Shown: one piece after another, positions 1-5,721 of the stretch
Position numbering within the stretch: position 1 is the first letter of the stretch
Layout of the letters: each line of letters opens with the position of its first letter
Assembly (NCBI GenBank): GCA_944326175.1
Contig: CALVCY010000109.1
Span: forward strand, 1 to 9,136
Source: an uncultured Erysipelotrichaceae bacterium
GTDB lineage: Bacteria; Bacillota_I; Bacilli_A; Erysipelotrichales; Erysipelotrichaceae
Direction: 5' to 3'
Length of the DNA: 9,136 nucleotides
Notes under the pieces: generated by a model
Seen by the model: only the letters and a program-made list of their open reading frames with translations
Told to the model about the DNA's origin: nothing
Databases searched by the model: none
Position numbers and translations under genes: made by a program

Positions 1-1812
1 AATCGCAAGGACAACCGGAATCGTAACAACAATACCGGTTATAGACCGAAGCAGGTGGAGAAGGTCAGTGAGATCACCTATTGGGATGGGATCTCGGTCA
101 ATGAACTGGCTGAATTGGTCAAGCGCAGCAGTGCCGATATCATCAAACTGCTGTTCCTTTTAGGGAAAATGGTGACCATCAACTCCACATTGGATGATGA
201 AACCGTTTCCCTGGTCTGCATGGAATATGGGATCGAAGCCACCAAAGAGCAGGTAAAGGATAAAGCCAGTCTGGAAGACGAAGAAGAAAGTGATCCAGCC
301 AATTTGGTCGAACGCCCACCGATCGTTACGATCATGGGCCATGTCGACCATGGTAAAACCACTTTACTGGATTCCATCCGTAAAACCAATGTCGTTGCCG
401 GTGAAGCTGGTGGTATCACCCAACACATCGGTGCGTATCAGGTCAATATCAAAGGCCGTAAAATCACATTCCTGGATACACCAGGCCATGAAGCATTTAC
501 AGCCATGCGTGCCCGTGGTGCCTCGGTAACGGATATCGTCGTTATTGTCGTGGCGGCGGATGATGGGGTAATGCCCCAAACGAAAGAAGCGATCGATCAC
601 GCCAAAGCTGCCGGTGTACCGATCATTGTGGCCATCAACAAAATGGATAAACCAGAAGCCAATCCCGATCGAGTCATGAGTGAAATGAGCGATAATGGCG
701 TCATGCCAGAAGATTGGGGTGGTGAAACCATATTCGTTCCGATTTCCGCTCGCAACGGCATGGGGATCGAAGATTTACTGGAAGCCATTTTGTTAGTTGC
801 CGATATGAAAGAACTGAAAGCCGATCCAAGCAAAGTGGCTACCGGTACCGTCATTGAAGCCAAGTTGGATAAAGGTCGCGGACCAGTTGCCACATTGTTG
901 GTCCAAAACGGGACATTGCATCATGGTGACTCTTTGGTCGTCGGTGCGACGATGGGTCGTGTGCGCAAAATGACCGATGCGTACAATGCTGAATTGAAAA
1001 CAGCATTGCCGGCAACGCCAGTTGAAATCATCGGTTTGAATGCCGTTCCAGTAGCAGGGGATCTATTCAAAGTATTCCCAAGTGAAAAACAGGCTCGTGA
1101 TGTCTGGGAGATCCGTAAAAACGAAAAGATCGAACAGGAACGCCGTGAAAATTCCACGATGAATTTCGATGATCTGGCTTCCAGGATCGAAAGTGGAGAG
1201 ATCAAGGAAATCCCGTTGATCATCAAAGCCGATGTTCAAGGTTCCGCCGAAGCGGTACGCAATGCACTGGAAAAGATCGAAGTGGATGGCGTACGTGTCA
1301 ATGTTATCCGCTCGACGGCAGGCGCCATCAGCGAAAGCGATGTCTCTTTGGCCAACGCTTCAAATGCCATCATTTATGGTTTCAACGTTCGACCCAATGC
1401 CACAGTACGTAAAAAAGCCGAAGAGGAACATGTATCGATCCGCTTGCACAATATCATTTACAAAGCCGTCGAGGAAATGGAACAGGCCATGAAAGGTATG
1501 CTGGAGCCGGTGTTTGAAGAGGTCATCATCGGGCAGGGTGAAGTGCGTCAAACATATAAAGCCAGCAAGATCGGGACCATTGCCGGATGCTTCGTTACGG
1601 ATGGTAAGATCCAACGTGATTGTGGGGTACGTTTGATCCGTGACGGTATCGTGGTTTACACCGGTAAATTGGGTTCGTTACGTCGATTCAAAGATGATGT
1701 ACGTGAAGTTAATAACGGATATGAATGTGGTTTGACCATCGAAAACTTCAACGATATCAAAGAAGGCGACTTGGTTGAATGCTTCGTTGAACAGCAGGTG
1801 GAAATCGCATAA
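1..1812 (+). CDS. infB: Translation initiation factor IF-2, 5' end cut off by the window
   Basis: IF-2 is the cytoplasmic GTPase that brings initiator fMet-tRNA to the 30S subunit and promotes 50S joining. The frame is open from base 1, so 603 C-terminal residues are visible. They begin with an Arg/Asn-rich low-complexity stretch ([11 protein letters not shown]) typical of the variable IF-2 N-terminus. A GTG at 55 is in frame but is internal. In order: IF2_N module (about nt 88-240); G domain with G1 GHVDHGKT (nt 337-360), a [10 protein letters not shown] switch region, G3 DTPGHEAF (from nt 475), G4 NKMD (nt 637-648) and G5 SARNG (SAK is more usual); domain II; the ADVQGSAEA segment of domain III; and the C2 fMet-tRNA-binding domain with KIGTIAGC and GYECGL. 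All GTPase residues are present and I see no frameshift. The stop (TAA) overlaps the rbfA ATG by one base, giving translational coupling. Confidence 0.97.
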   Translation, partial: NRKDNRNRNNNTGYRPKQVEKVSEITYWDGISVNELAELVKRSSADIIKLLFLLGKMVTINSTLDDETVSLVCMEYGIEATKEQVKDKASLEDEEESDPANLVERPPIVTIMGHVDHGKTTLLDSIRKTNVVAGEAGGITQHIGAYQVNIKGRKITFLDTPGHEAFTAMRARGASVTDIVVIVVAADDGVMPQTKEAIDHAKAAGVPIIVAINKMDKPEANPDRVMSEMSDNGVMPEDWGGETIFVPISARNGMGIEDLLEAILLVADMKELKADPSKVATGTVIEAKLDKGRGPVATLLVQNGTLHHGDSLVVGATMGRVRKMTDAYNAELKTALPATPVEIIGLNAVPVAGDLFKVFPSEKQARDVWEIRKNEKIEQERRENSTMNFDDLASRIESGEIKEIPLIIKADVQGSAEAVRNALEKIEVDGVRVNVIRSTAGAISESDVSLANASNAIIYGFNVRPNATVRKKAEEEHVSIRLHNIIYKAVEEMEQAMKGMLEPVFEEVIIGQGEVRQTYKASKIGTIAGCFVTDGKIQRDCGVRLIRDGIVVYTGKLGSLRRFKDDVREVNNGYECGLTIENFNDIKEGDLVECFVEQQVEIA

Positions 1813-2210
1813 TGGCGCAATCTTTGTACAAAGAACGTCTGGATGCCGTATTTTTAAAAGAAATCACCCGCATCATTGAAACGGATGTTAAAGATCCTCA
1901 TGTTGGTTTTGTAACAGTAACGGGGATCAAAGTTTCGCCCGATTTATCCTATGCTACGGTATTCGTATCTTTTCTAGGAAAACAAGAACGCAATACGGCT
2001 GGGGTGAAAGCATTGAACCGTGCTGCCAGTTACATTCGTAAAGAATTAAGCCATAAAGTGAAAGTACGAAAGGTACCACAATTGAAGTTTGTGATCGATG
2101 CATCCGTAGCCAAAGGTCAACGCATCGATCAATTACTGGCCAAGATCCGTCAAGGATCCACGGATAGTATGGTTGAACCAGACGAAATAATGAATGAAAG
2201 CAACGGTTGA
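1812..2210 (+). CDS. rbfA: 30S ribosome-binding factor A
   Basis: RbfA is a small KH-fold protein that binds the 30S subunit and assists late maturation of the 16S rRNA 5' end. At 132 residues it has the family's usual size. Conserved blocks are visible: an N-terminal helix ending in VKDPHVGFVTVTGIKVSPDLSYA (shown in parts: VKDP, VTVTGIKVS, DLSYATV), the helix LNRAASYIRKELS, and the C-terminal VPQLKFVIDAS plus G-R-I-LL pattern. The start is the ATG in the TAATG junction with infB, preceded by AGGTGG (about nt 1796-1801). infB-rbfA order is conserved in Bacillota, but truB and ribF, common next genes, do not follow. The last codons form the first arm of the terminator, and the TGA stop lies in its loop. 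Confidence 0.95.
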   Translation: MAQSLYKERLDAVFLKEITRIIETDVKDPHVGFVTVTGIKVSPDLSYATVFVSFLGKQERNTAGVKALNRAASYIRKELSHKVKVRKVPQLKFVIDASVAKGQRIDQLLAKIRQGSTDSMVEPDEIMNESNG

Positions 2211-2224
2211 TTCCGTTGCTTTTT
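2197..2224 (+). terminator. Intrinsic terminator of the infB-rbfA unit
   Basis: A perfect 10-bp stem pairs AAAGCAACGG (2197-2206) with CCGTTGCTTT (2213-2222) around a 6-nt loop, and the run of T continues through 2224. The upstream arm is inside rbfA, and the rbfA stop codon (2208-2210) is in the loop. This closes the translation operon and separates it from gntR. Confidence 0.85.
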
Positions 2225-2228
2225 CAAT

Positions 2229-2261
2229 GCATCGATGCCTTATGTCAAGTACAATAGAATA
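2229..2261 (+). promoter_or_regulatory. Probable promoter region of gntR
   Basis: gntR follows a terminator and needs its own promoter. Candidate -10 hexamers are TACAAT (2250-2255) and TAGAAT (2255-2260). No good -35 box is present at normal spacing for either; TCGATG (2232-2237) is a weak one for TAGAAT. The exact start point cannot be fixed from the sequence. The palindromic operator directly follows, so a bound repressor would cover the start site. Confidence 0.35.
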
Positions 2262-2285
2262 TGGTCAGACCAGCTGGTCTGACCA
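2262..2285 (+). promoter_or_regulatory. Perfect 24-bp palindrome, likely GntR operator overlapping the gntR ribosome binding site
   Basis: TGGTCAGACCAG (2262-2273) is followed at once by its exact reverse complement (2274-2285). Each half is itself a near-palindrome, TGGTCNGACCA (2262-2272 and 2275-2285), with centres 13 bp apart. This core matches the TGGTC-N-GAC pattern known for FadR-type GntR regulators. The palindrome ends where the AAGGA Shine-Dalgarno (2285-2289) of gntR begins, and lies just after the candidate -10 boxes. Autorepression by the adjacent GntR protein is the simplest reading; the binding itself is inferred. Confidence 0.75.
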
Positions 2286-2295
2286 AGGATAAACT

Positions 2296-3054
2296 ATGAT
2301 CAATACGCCAAGCAAACCCATGACTAAAACAACGATGACACCAGTAGATAAAGCCAGTGTCCTGGATGATTTTATATTTGCCATCCAGAGTGCGATTTTC
2401 AATGGTGAATATTCTCCCAATACGAAGTTACCCAGTGAACGGGATTTAGCCAATCAATACAATGTCAGCAAAACCATCGTCCATGATGGATTGTTGATGT
2501 TAGTCCAACAGGGCTTTTTGAATGCATCGCCACGACGGGGCTATTTTGTCATGGATTATCGTCAACAAGGGCGTATCGGTTGCCTGAATGCTTATCTGAA
2601 ATACCAGCAAAATCATTTGGACCATGCCACATTCGATGCATTGATCGAAGCCATTTTAGCGATTGAAGGTTCAGCGATCTGCAAACTGGCCATCAATAAA
2701 ACAGCGGATGATCTGCTTCGACTTGAGCAATGGATCGACAAGGTGAACAAAGCGACGACCAATACCGCTATCGTTAAAGGATTCAGTGGTTTTCACCATG
2801 ATATTTGTTATCTGTGCAAGAATACGATGTTTCCATTGCTATTCAATTCGTTTACAGATCTATTGGATGTGTTTTATAAGGAATTTGTGAGCCGATATGG
2901 GAAAGAAGATTGCATCAAATTAATGCAGGCGTTTATCGAATATATCGCTAAAGGGCAGGGGCAACGTGGCTATAACTTGCTGGGCAATCTGTTACGTCAG
3001 TTCCGCCTTCTAATCAAACGTGACAACGAAGCAGCTTCAGTAATATCTAAATGA
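2296..3054 (+). CDS. FadR-type GntR family transcriptional regulator
   Basis: Predicted cytoplasmic DNA-binding repressor or activator of 252 residues. Residues about 20-86 form the GntR winged helix-turn-helix: LPSERDLANQYNVS, then the recognition helix, then the wing RRGYFV. Residues about 90-245 are an all-helical ligand domain of FadR type, including the FHHDI...N block (166-176). Where metal-binding FCD proteins have further histidines, this protein has IEYIAKGQGQRGYNLL, so metal-dependent ligand binding is doubtful. The usual TVREAL recognition-helix motif reads IVHDGL (61-66), with His in place of the conserved Arg. The start is ATG 2296, with AAGGA six bases upstream. It is monocistronic, between two terminators. 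The effector and target genes cannot be named; no metabolic gene adjoins it on the same strand. Family call secure, function unknown. Confidence 0.9.
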   Translation: MINTPSKPMTKTTMTPVDKASVLDDFIFAIQSAIFNGEYSPNTKLPSERDLANQYNVSKTIVHDGLLMLVQQGFLNASPRRGYFVMDYRQQGRIGCLNAYLKYQQNHLDHATFDALIEAILAIEGSAICKLAINKTADDLLRLEQWIDKVNKATTNTAIVKGFSGFHHDICYLCKNTMFPLLFNSFTDLLDVFYKEFVSRYGKEDCIKLMQAFIEYIAKGQGQRGYNLLGNLLRQFRLLIKRDNEAASVISK

Positions 3055-3169
3055 GCATCGAACCAAACAGTACAAAAATAATATGGTTAGATCACACGAT
3101 GTATGGCCGACGATACAAACTGTAGTGGTTTGATCTCATAAGTGTTGAAGATATATGTTCAATGATTAA
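3055..3169 (+). other. Non-coding stretch with a second operator-like promoter region; possible small RNA
   Basis: No convincing gene is present. AGTACAA (3069-3075) followed after 5 bases by ATATGGTTAGATCA (3081-3094) parallels the gntR upstream region, where AGTACAA (2248-2254) is followed after 4 bases by ATATGGTCAGACCA. A -10-like TAATAT spans 3079-3084. A further related site, TGGTTTGATCT, is at 3126-3136, with its centre 42 bp from the first. A 12-codon ORF at 3103-3141 (ATG to TAA) lacks a ribosome binding site. Transcription starting near 3090 would end at the 3170-3206 hairpin, giving an RNA of roughly 115 nt. It may equally be the remains of a lost target gene or a chance similarity. 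Confidence 0.35.
3084..3094 (+). promoter_or_regulatory. Degenerate copy of the GntR operator half-site
   Basis: TGGTTAGATCA matches TGGTCAGACCA at 9 of 11 positions, and both differences are C to T at symmetric places. It follows an AATAT -10-like sequence exactly as the operator upstream of gntR does. Similar strings occur by chance inside genes of this window, so binding is uncertain. Confidence 0.35.
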
Positions 3170-3206
3170 AAACGAAGTCACATATGGCTATAAATCGACT
3201 TCGTTT
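3170..3206. terminator. Bidirectional intrinsic terminator between gntR and the xer operon
   Basis: AAACGAAGTC (3170-3179) pairs perfectly with GACTTCGTTT (3197-3206) across a 17-nt loop. Leftward transcription meets a TTTTT run after the stem (complement of the A run at 3168-3172), which makes a good terminator for the xerD-like gene. Rightward it is followed by ATTTTG, a weaker tail for gntR. Convergent genes on both sides fit a shared terminator. Confidence 0.8.
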
Positions 3207-3219
3207 ATTTTGAATATTA

Positions 3220-3247
3220 ACTTCGCATAATGGTGATTATGTATTTT
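3220..3247 (+). other. dif: Candidate dif (XerC/XerD recombination) site
   Basis: The 28 bp split as a XerC-type arm ACTTCGCATAA (3220-3230), a 6-bp centre TGGTGA (3231-3236) and a XerD-type arm TTATGTATTTT (3237-3247). From memory, the E. coli dif arms are GGTGCGCATAA and TTATGTTAAAT, and those of B. subtilis ACTTCCTAGAA and TTATGTAAACT. The site shares CGCATAA and TTATGT with the first, and ACTTC and TTATGTA with the second, at 18 of 28 positions each. It ends 11 bp from the stop of a xerD-like gene. The same bases form a CATAAT/ATTATG hairpin before a T run, so a weak rightward terminator for gntR is the main alternative. Confidence 0.65.
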
Positions 3248-3258
3248 TTTGATTGATT

Positions 3259-4170
3259 TTATGACCGTGGCATGCATCGATCATACGTTTTCTGCAACTC
3301 ATCCACAGTTTTGTGGGTATAGATTTGTGTGGTCGCGATGCTTTCGTGTCCTAATATTTGCTGAACGATCCGTGGATCCGTATCCTGATTGACCATATGG
3401 GTTGCCAATGCATGACGTAATGAATGCGGACTCAATCCACTTAATCCTTTAGTATTCGCAACGATCCCTTTATCCAGTAAACGTTTTTTTAGCATGGTAT
3501 AAACCAGATTGCGTTGCAATGGTTTTCCGGCTTTGGTGATAAAAACATTTGGTAAATGATTTTTATTCCATTTTGGACGGATAAAATCCAGATAATGGAT
3601 CAGACGATGCCTGGATGTATCACTCAGTGGGATCACACGGGTTTTATTGCCTTTACCAATCACACTGATGGTCCCATCATCTAAATGCAATGAATTCATG
3701 GTTAGACCAGTACATTCCGATACGCGTAAACCACAACCATATATCGTTTCCAATATCGTGACATTTGCATATTCTTTTTCATCGGATTCATCATCGATGG
3801 TCAATAATCGCTCAATGGCGTCATCATTGAGTATCTTTTTTTCTTTCCGATCTGTCTTTTTTAAATTGATCTGCAAAGCGATATTGGTCAAACCATAATA
3901 TTCATTCAGATAATCATAAAAACCACGGATCACGGTGATCATATGATTGGTGGATGATGGTGCATGATCATGGTCATAACCATAGATAAAATCAAACAGG
4001 TCATCAATTGTGATATCATTCACATAATGAATATCTTTTTGGTTGAACCACATTTTGAATTGGTTCAATTGGGTCCCATAGGAATCCAATGTCGCCATGC
4101 TTCGATTATCCACTGAAGTGATCTGTTCAAGATAGAGGGATATCCCCTGTTCGATCTTTAACTTCATCAT
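3259..4170 (-). CDS. xerD: XerD-like tyrosine recombinase
   Basis: A site-specific recombinase that cuts and rejoins DNA through a 3'-phosphotyrosyl link; with XerC it resolves chromosome dimers at dif. At 303 residues it is of normal length for the family. The N-terminal SAM-like core-binding domain spans about 1-105 and the catalytic domain about 110-303. All active-site residues are visible: R149 in GCGLRVSE, K173 in GKGNKTR, H249 and R252 in PHSLRH, H275 in LGHES, and the nucleophile Y284 in TTQIYTH. It is the last gene of the xerC-GNAT-xerD operon; its ATG overlaps the GNAT stop (ATGA), with AAGG 10 bases upstream. A second Met at codon 2 is an equal start. XerD rather than XerC is assigned because its partner looks more XerC-like; that assignment is tentative. 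The candidate dif site lies just past its stop. Confidence 0.9.
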   Translation of the reverse strand: MMKLKIEQGISLYLEQITSVDNRSMATLDSYGTQLNQFKMWFNQKDIHYVNDITIDDLFDFIYGYDHDHAPSSTNHMITVIRGFYDYLNEYYGLTNIALQINLKKTDRKEKKILNDDAIERLLTIDDESDEKEYANVTILETIYGCGLRVSECTGLTMNSLHLDDGTISVIGKGNKTRVIPLSDTSRHRLIHYLDFIRPKWNKNHLPNVFITKAGKPLQRNLVYTMLKKRLLDKGIVANTKGLSGLSPHSLRHALATHMVNQDTDPRIVQQILGHESIATTQIYTHKTVDELQKTYDRCMPRS

Positions 4171-4676
4171 GGTTCGATGACCTTTTCCATGATGTAATCA
4201 TCCATGATATAACCATTACCGATATCTGTCTGAACCGAATCGATAATGGTAAAACCATAATGATGGTAGACATCCAATGAATGTTCATTGTATTTATTGC
4301 ATGTCAGTTGAATCGTCGTATATCCCCTACTTTTGGCTTGCTTAATGACAAAATCCATCATGGCACTGGCATATCCATGTCCTCTGGCAGCTGCGGCAAG
4401 ATACAATTTACTTAAAAATAAATAGGATGGTTGATCTTGTAATGCGATATAACCAATGATCGTATCCTGTTGATAAACACCATAATATTGATAGTGATGA
4501 TTATGGATATTGTCCATCATGACGCTTGGTGTATTGAACAGATCACACATATAGTCGATCTGTTGATCGGATAGCAGGAATGGGAAATATTCGTGCCATA
4601 CATGTATGGCAAAATCAGAAACTTCGTTGATTTGCTTCTCGCTCAACGCTTGTTGGATCGTGATTTGTAAAGTCAT
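4167..4676 (-). CDS. GNAT family N-acetyltransferase
   Basis: Predicted acetyl-CoA-dependent N-acetyltransferase of 169 residues; the substrate cannot be told. The acetyl-CoA pyrophosphate loop (motif A) is visible at about 88-105, LSKLYLAAAARGHGYAS, with the R-x-x-G-x-G/A pattern R98-G99-H100-G101-Y102-A103. The next helix carries N130 and Y137 in the N-x(6)-VYHHYGF pattern, and the C-terminus DDYIMEK is common in one-domain GNATs. No membrane segment or signal is seen. The start is ATG 4676, directly after a strong AAGGAGG (4681-4687, 4-nt spacer) and overlapping the xerC stop by ATGA. Its own stop overlaps the next ATG in the same way. Sitting between two recombinase genes in a tightly coupled operon is unusual and may be chance or functional. 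Confidence 0.88.
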   Translation of the reverse strand: MTLQITIQQALSEKQINEVSDFAIHVWHEYFPFLLSDQQIDYMCDLFNTPSVMMDNIHNHHYQYYGVYQQDTIIGYIALQDQPSYLFLSKLYLAAAARGHGYASAMMDFVIKQAKSRGYTTIQLTCNKYNEHSLDVYHHYGFTIIDSVQTDIGNGYIMDDYIMEKVIEP

Positions 4677-5590
4677 TGTGCCTCCTTATCTTCGCGTGGT
4701 GGGTCCATGCGCAAATGACTCTTTTTAAATGATTCTTTCATTTGTGCGACTGATATATGGGTATAGATCTGAGTGGTCACCATCGATGCATGACCAAGCA
4801 TCAGTTGAATAGATTTTAGATCCGCACCATGGTTGAGTAAATGTGTTGCAAACGAATGCCGCAATATATGGGGGTGAACCTGAGTTCGCAACCCGGCATC
4901 CATCACTGCTTTGTTGAGTCGATACTGAATGCCCCGTTGCGTCAACGGTTCACCCCTTTGGTTCAACCATAACGCTTCTTGATCTGTTTTTGCCACTTGG
5001 GATCGTCGACTAATGTAGTCATCCAACGCTTGTTTAGCATGGTGATTATAGAATACGGTCCGTTCGACATTGCCTTTTCCCTTGATACGGATGCGACGCA
5101 ATGGATCATGTAAATCATTTAACGTCAATGAAGCGATCTCGCTTAAGCGCATGCCACTGGCATACATCAATTCAAACAAAGCTCGATCTCGCAATGAACC
5201 GAAGTCAATGCCATTGATCGAGTCCAGTAGCGCATTGACTTCATTTTCACTGAGTACATCCGGTAAGGTTTGAGGTGTTTTACCCGCCTTGATCCGAGCA
5301 AATGGATTATCTTCACAGCGCTTCATGGCAATGGCGTAGCGGTACAATCCGCGAATTGTCGAGAGATGGCGTTGGATGGAACGTTGGGATAATGCGGCAT
5401 CCTGTCGTAGATGGATGACGTACCATGCGGCTATGGATTTATCGACATCAAACAAAGAATCGATGCTTTGTGAAGTCAGATAATTGACATAGGCATCGAT
5501 ATCTCGACGATAATTGCTTGCTGTATCTTTGCTTCCACTGTTTTTAAATGTAACATCCTCGATGTAGCGAGCAATCAAATTCGTTTCCAT
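4673..5590 (-). CDS. xerC: Tyrosine recombinase XerC
   Basis: Partner recombinase in dimer resolution, 305 residues from the chosen start. N-terminal core-binding domain about 1-105, catalytic domain about 110-290. Active-site residues: R148 in SGMRLSE, K172 in KGKGNVER, H241 and R244 in PHILRHSFATHLL, H267 in LGHAS, and Tyr276 in TTQIYTH. LTQRGIQYRL and the C-terminal SHLRM resemble XerC. The frame stays open upstream to a TTG at 5635 and an ATG at 5599, but those start inside the terminator and the -10 box. ATG 5590 (METNLIARY) gives the family's normal N-terminus. No Shine-Dalgarno precedes it, and the expected transcription start is at or next to this ATG, so the message may be leaderless. 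First gene of an operon with the GNAT and xerD-like genes. Confidence 0.92.
   Translation of the reverse strand: METNLIARYIEDVTFKNSGSKDTASNYRRDIDAYVNYLTSQSIDSLFDVDKSIAAWYVIHLRQDAALSQRSIQRHLSTIRGLYRYAIAMKRCEDNPFARIKAGKTPQTLPDVLSENEVNALLDSINGIDFGSLRDRALFELMYASGMRLSEIASLTLNDLHDPLRRIRIKGKGNVERTVFYNHHAKQALDDYISRRSQVAKTDQEALWLNQRGEPLTQRGIQYRLNKAVMDAGLRTQVHPHILRHSFATHLLNHGADLKSIQLMLGHASMVTTQIYTHISVAQMKESFKKSHLRMDPPREDKEAQ
4681..4687 (-). promoter_or_regulatory. Strong ribosome binding site of the GNAT gene
   Basis: AAGGAGG on the minus strand lies within the final codons of xerC, 4 nt before the GNAT ATG. It fixes this start and shows that the anti-Shine-Dalgarno signal is used in this genome, which makes its absence before xerC meaningful. 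Confidence 0.8.
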
Positions 5591-5597
5591 AGTATCC

Positions 5598-5626
5598 ATT
5601 ATAGTCTGTAATAAGAAAACGAACAA
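5598..5626 (-). promoter_or_regulatory. Promoter of the xerC-GNAT-xerD operon
   Basis: On the minus strand, -35 TTGTTC (5626-5621), a 17-nt spacer and a perfect -10 TATAAT (5603-5598) are present. Initiation 7-8 bases on falls at 5591-5590, the first base of the xerC ATG. The -35 box lies in the descending arm of the deoB terminator hairpin. Confidence 0.7.
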
Positions 5627-5651
5627 AGCTGGCAACCTGTTTTGTTCGTTT
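5617..5651 (-). terminator. Intrinsic terminator after deoB
   Basis: Read leftward, AAACGAACAAA (5651-5641) pairs perfectly over 11 bp with TTTGTTCGTTT (5627-5617) around a 13-nt loop, then runs into a T-rich TCTTATT tail. It would end the recN-dinB-deoB transcript. If the alternative promoter at 5657-5684 is active, the hairpin would instead sit at the 5' end of the xer transcript and act as an attenuator. Confidence 0.75.
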
Positions 5652-5656
5652 GATTC

Positions 5657-5684
5657 ATTCTAAAATTGCGTATTCAACTTACAA
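5657..5684 (-). promoter_or_regulatory. Possible second xer operon promoter upstream of the hairpin
   Basis: Minus-strand TTGTAA (5684-5679), a 16-nt spacer and TAGAAT (5662-5657) make a plausible sigma-A-like promoter. Transcripts would start near 5650 and pass through the terminator hairpin. It is weaker than the promoter at 5598-5626, and in an A/T-rich spacer it could be chance. Confidence 0.3.
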
Positions 5685-5721
5685 TAAAAATACGTTTTTA
5701 CGATGTCGGTAAGTGACTTCG

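Noticed and set aside
55..57. GTG 55 as the infB start
   Set aside because: The frame is open to base 1 and the upstream codons encode the Arg/Asn-rich linker typical of IF-2, so the real start is outside the window.
3103..3141. 12-codon ORF downstream of gntR
   Set aside because: No ribosome binding site and no recognisable peptide; expected by chance. Mentioned only as part of the possible small RNA.
3259..5590. The recombinase cluster as an integrated mobile element
   Set aside because: No excisionase, relaxase, phage or transposase gene, no flanking direct repeats seen, and the xer-deoB adjacency is a known chromosomal arrangement in Bacillota.
5591..5635. Upstream starts for xerC at TTG 5635 or ATG 5599
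   Set aside because: They would begin inside the deoB terminator or the -10 box and add an atypical hydrophobic N-terminus (MPALFVFLLQ). ATG 5590 gives the normal XerC length of 305 residues.
5677..5714. Inverted repeat near deoB considered as a second dif-like site
   Set aside because: The arms do not match XerC or XerD arm sequences (no TTATGT core) and the spacing is not 11-6-11.
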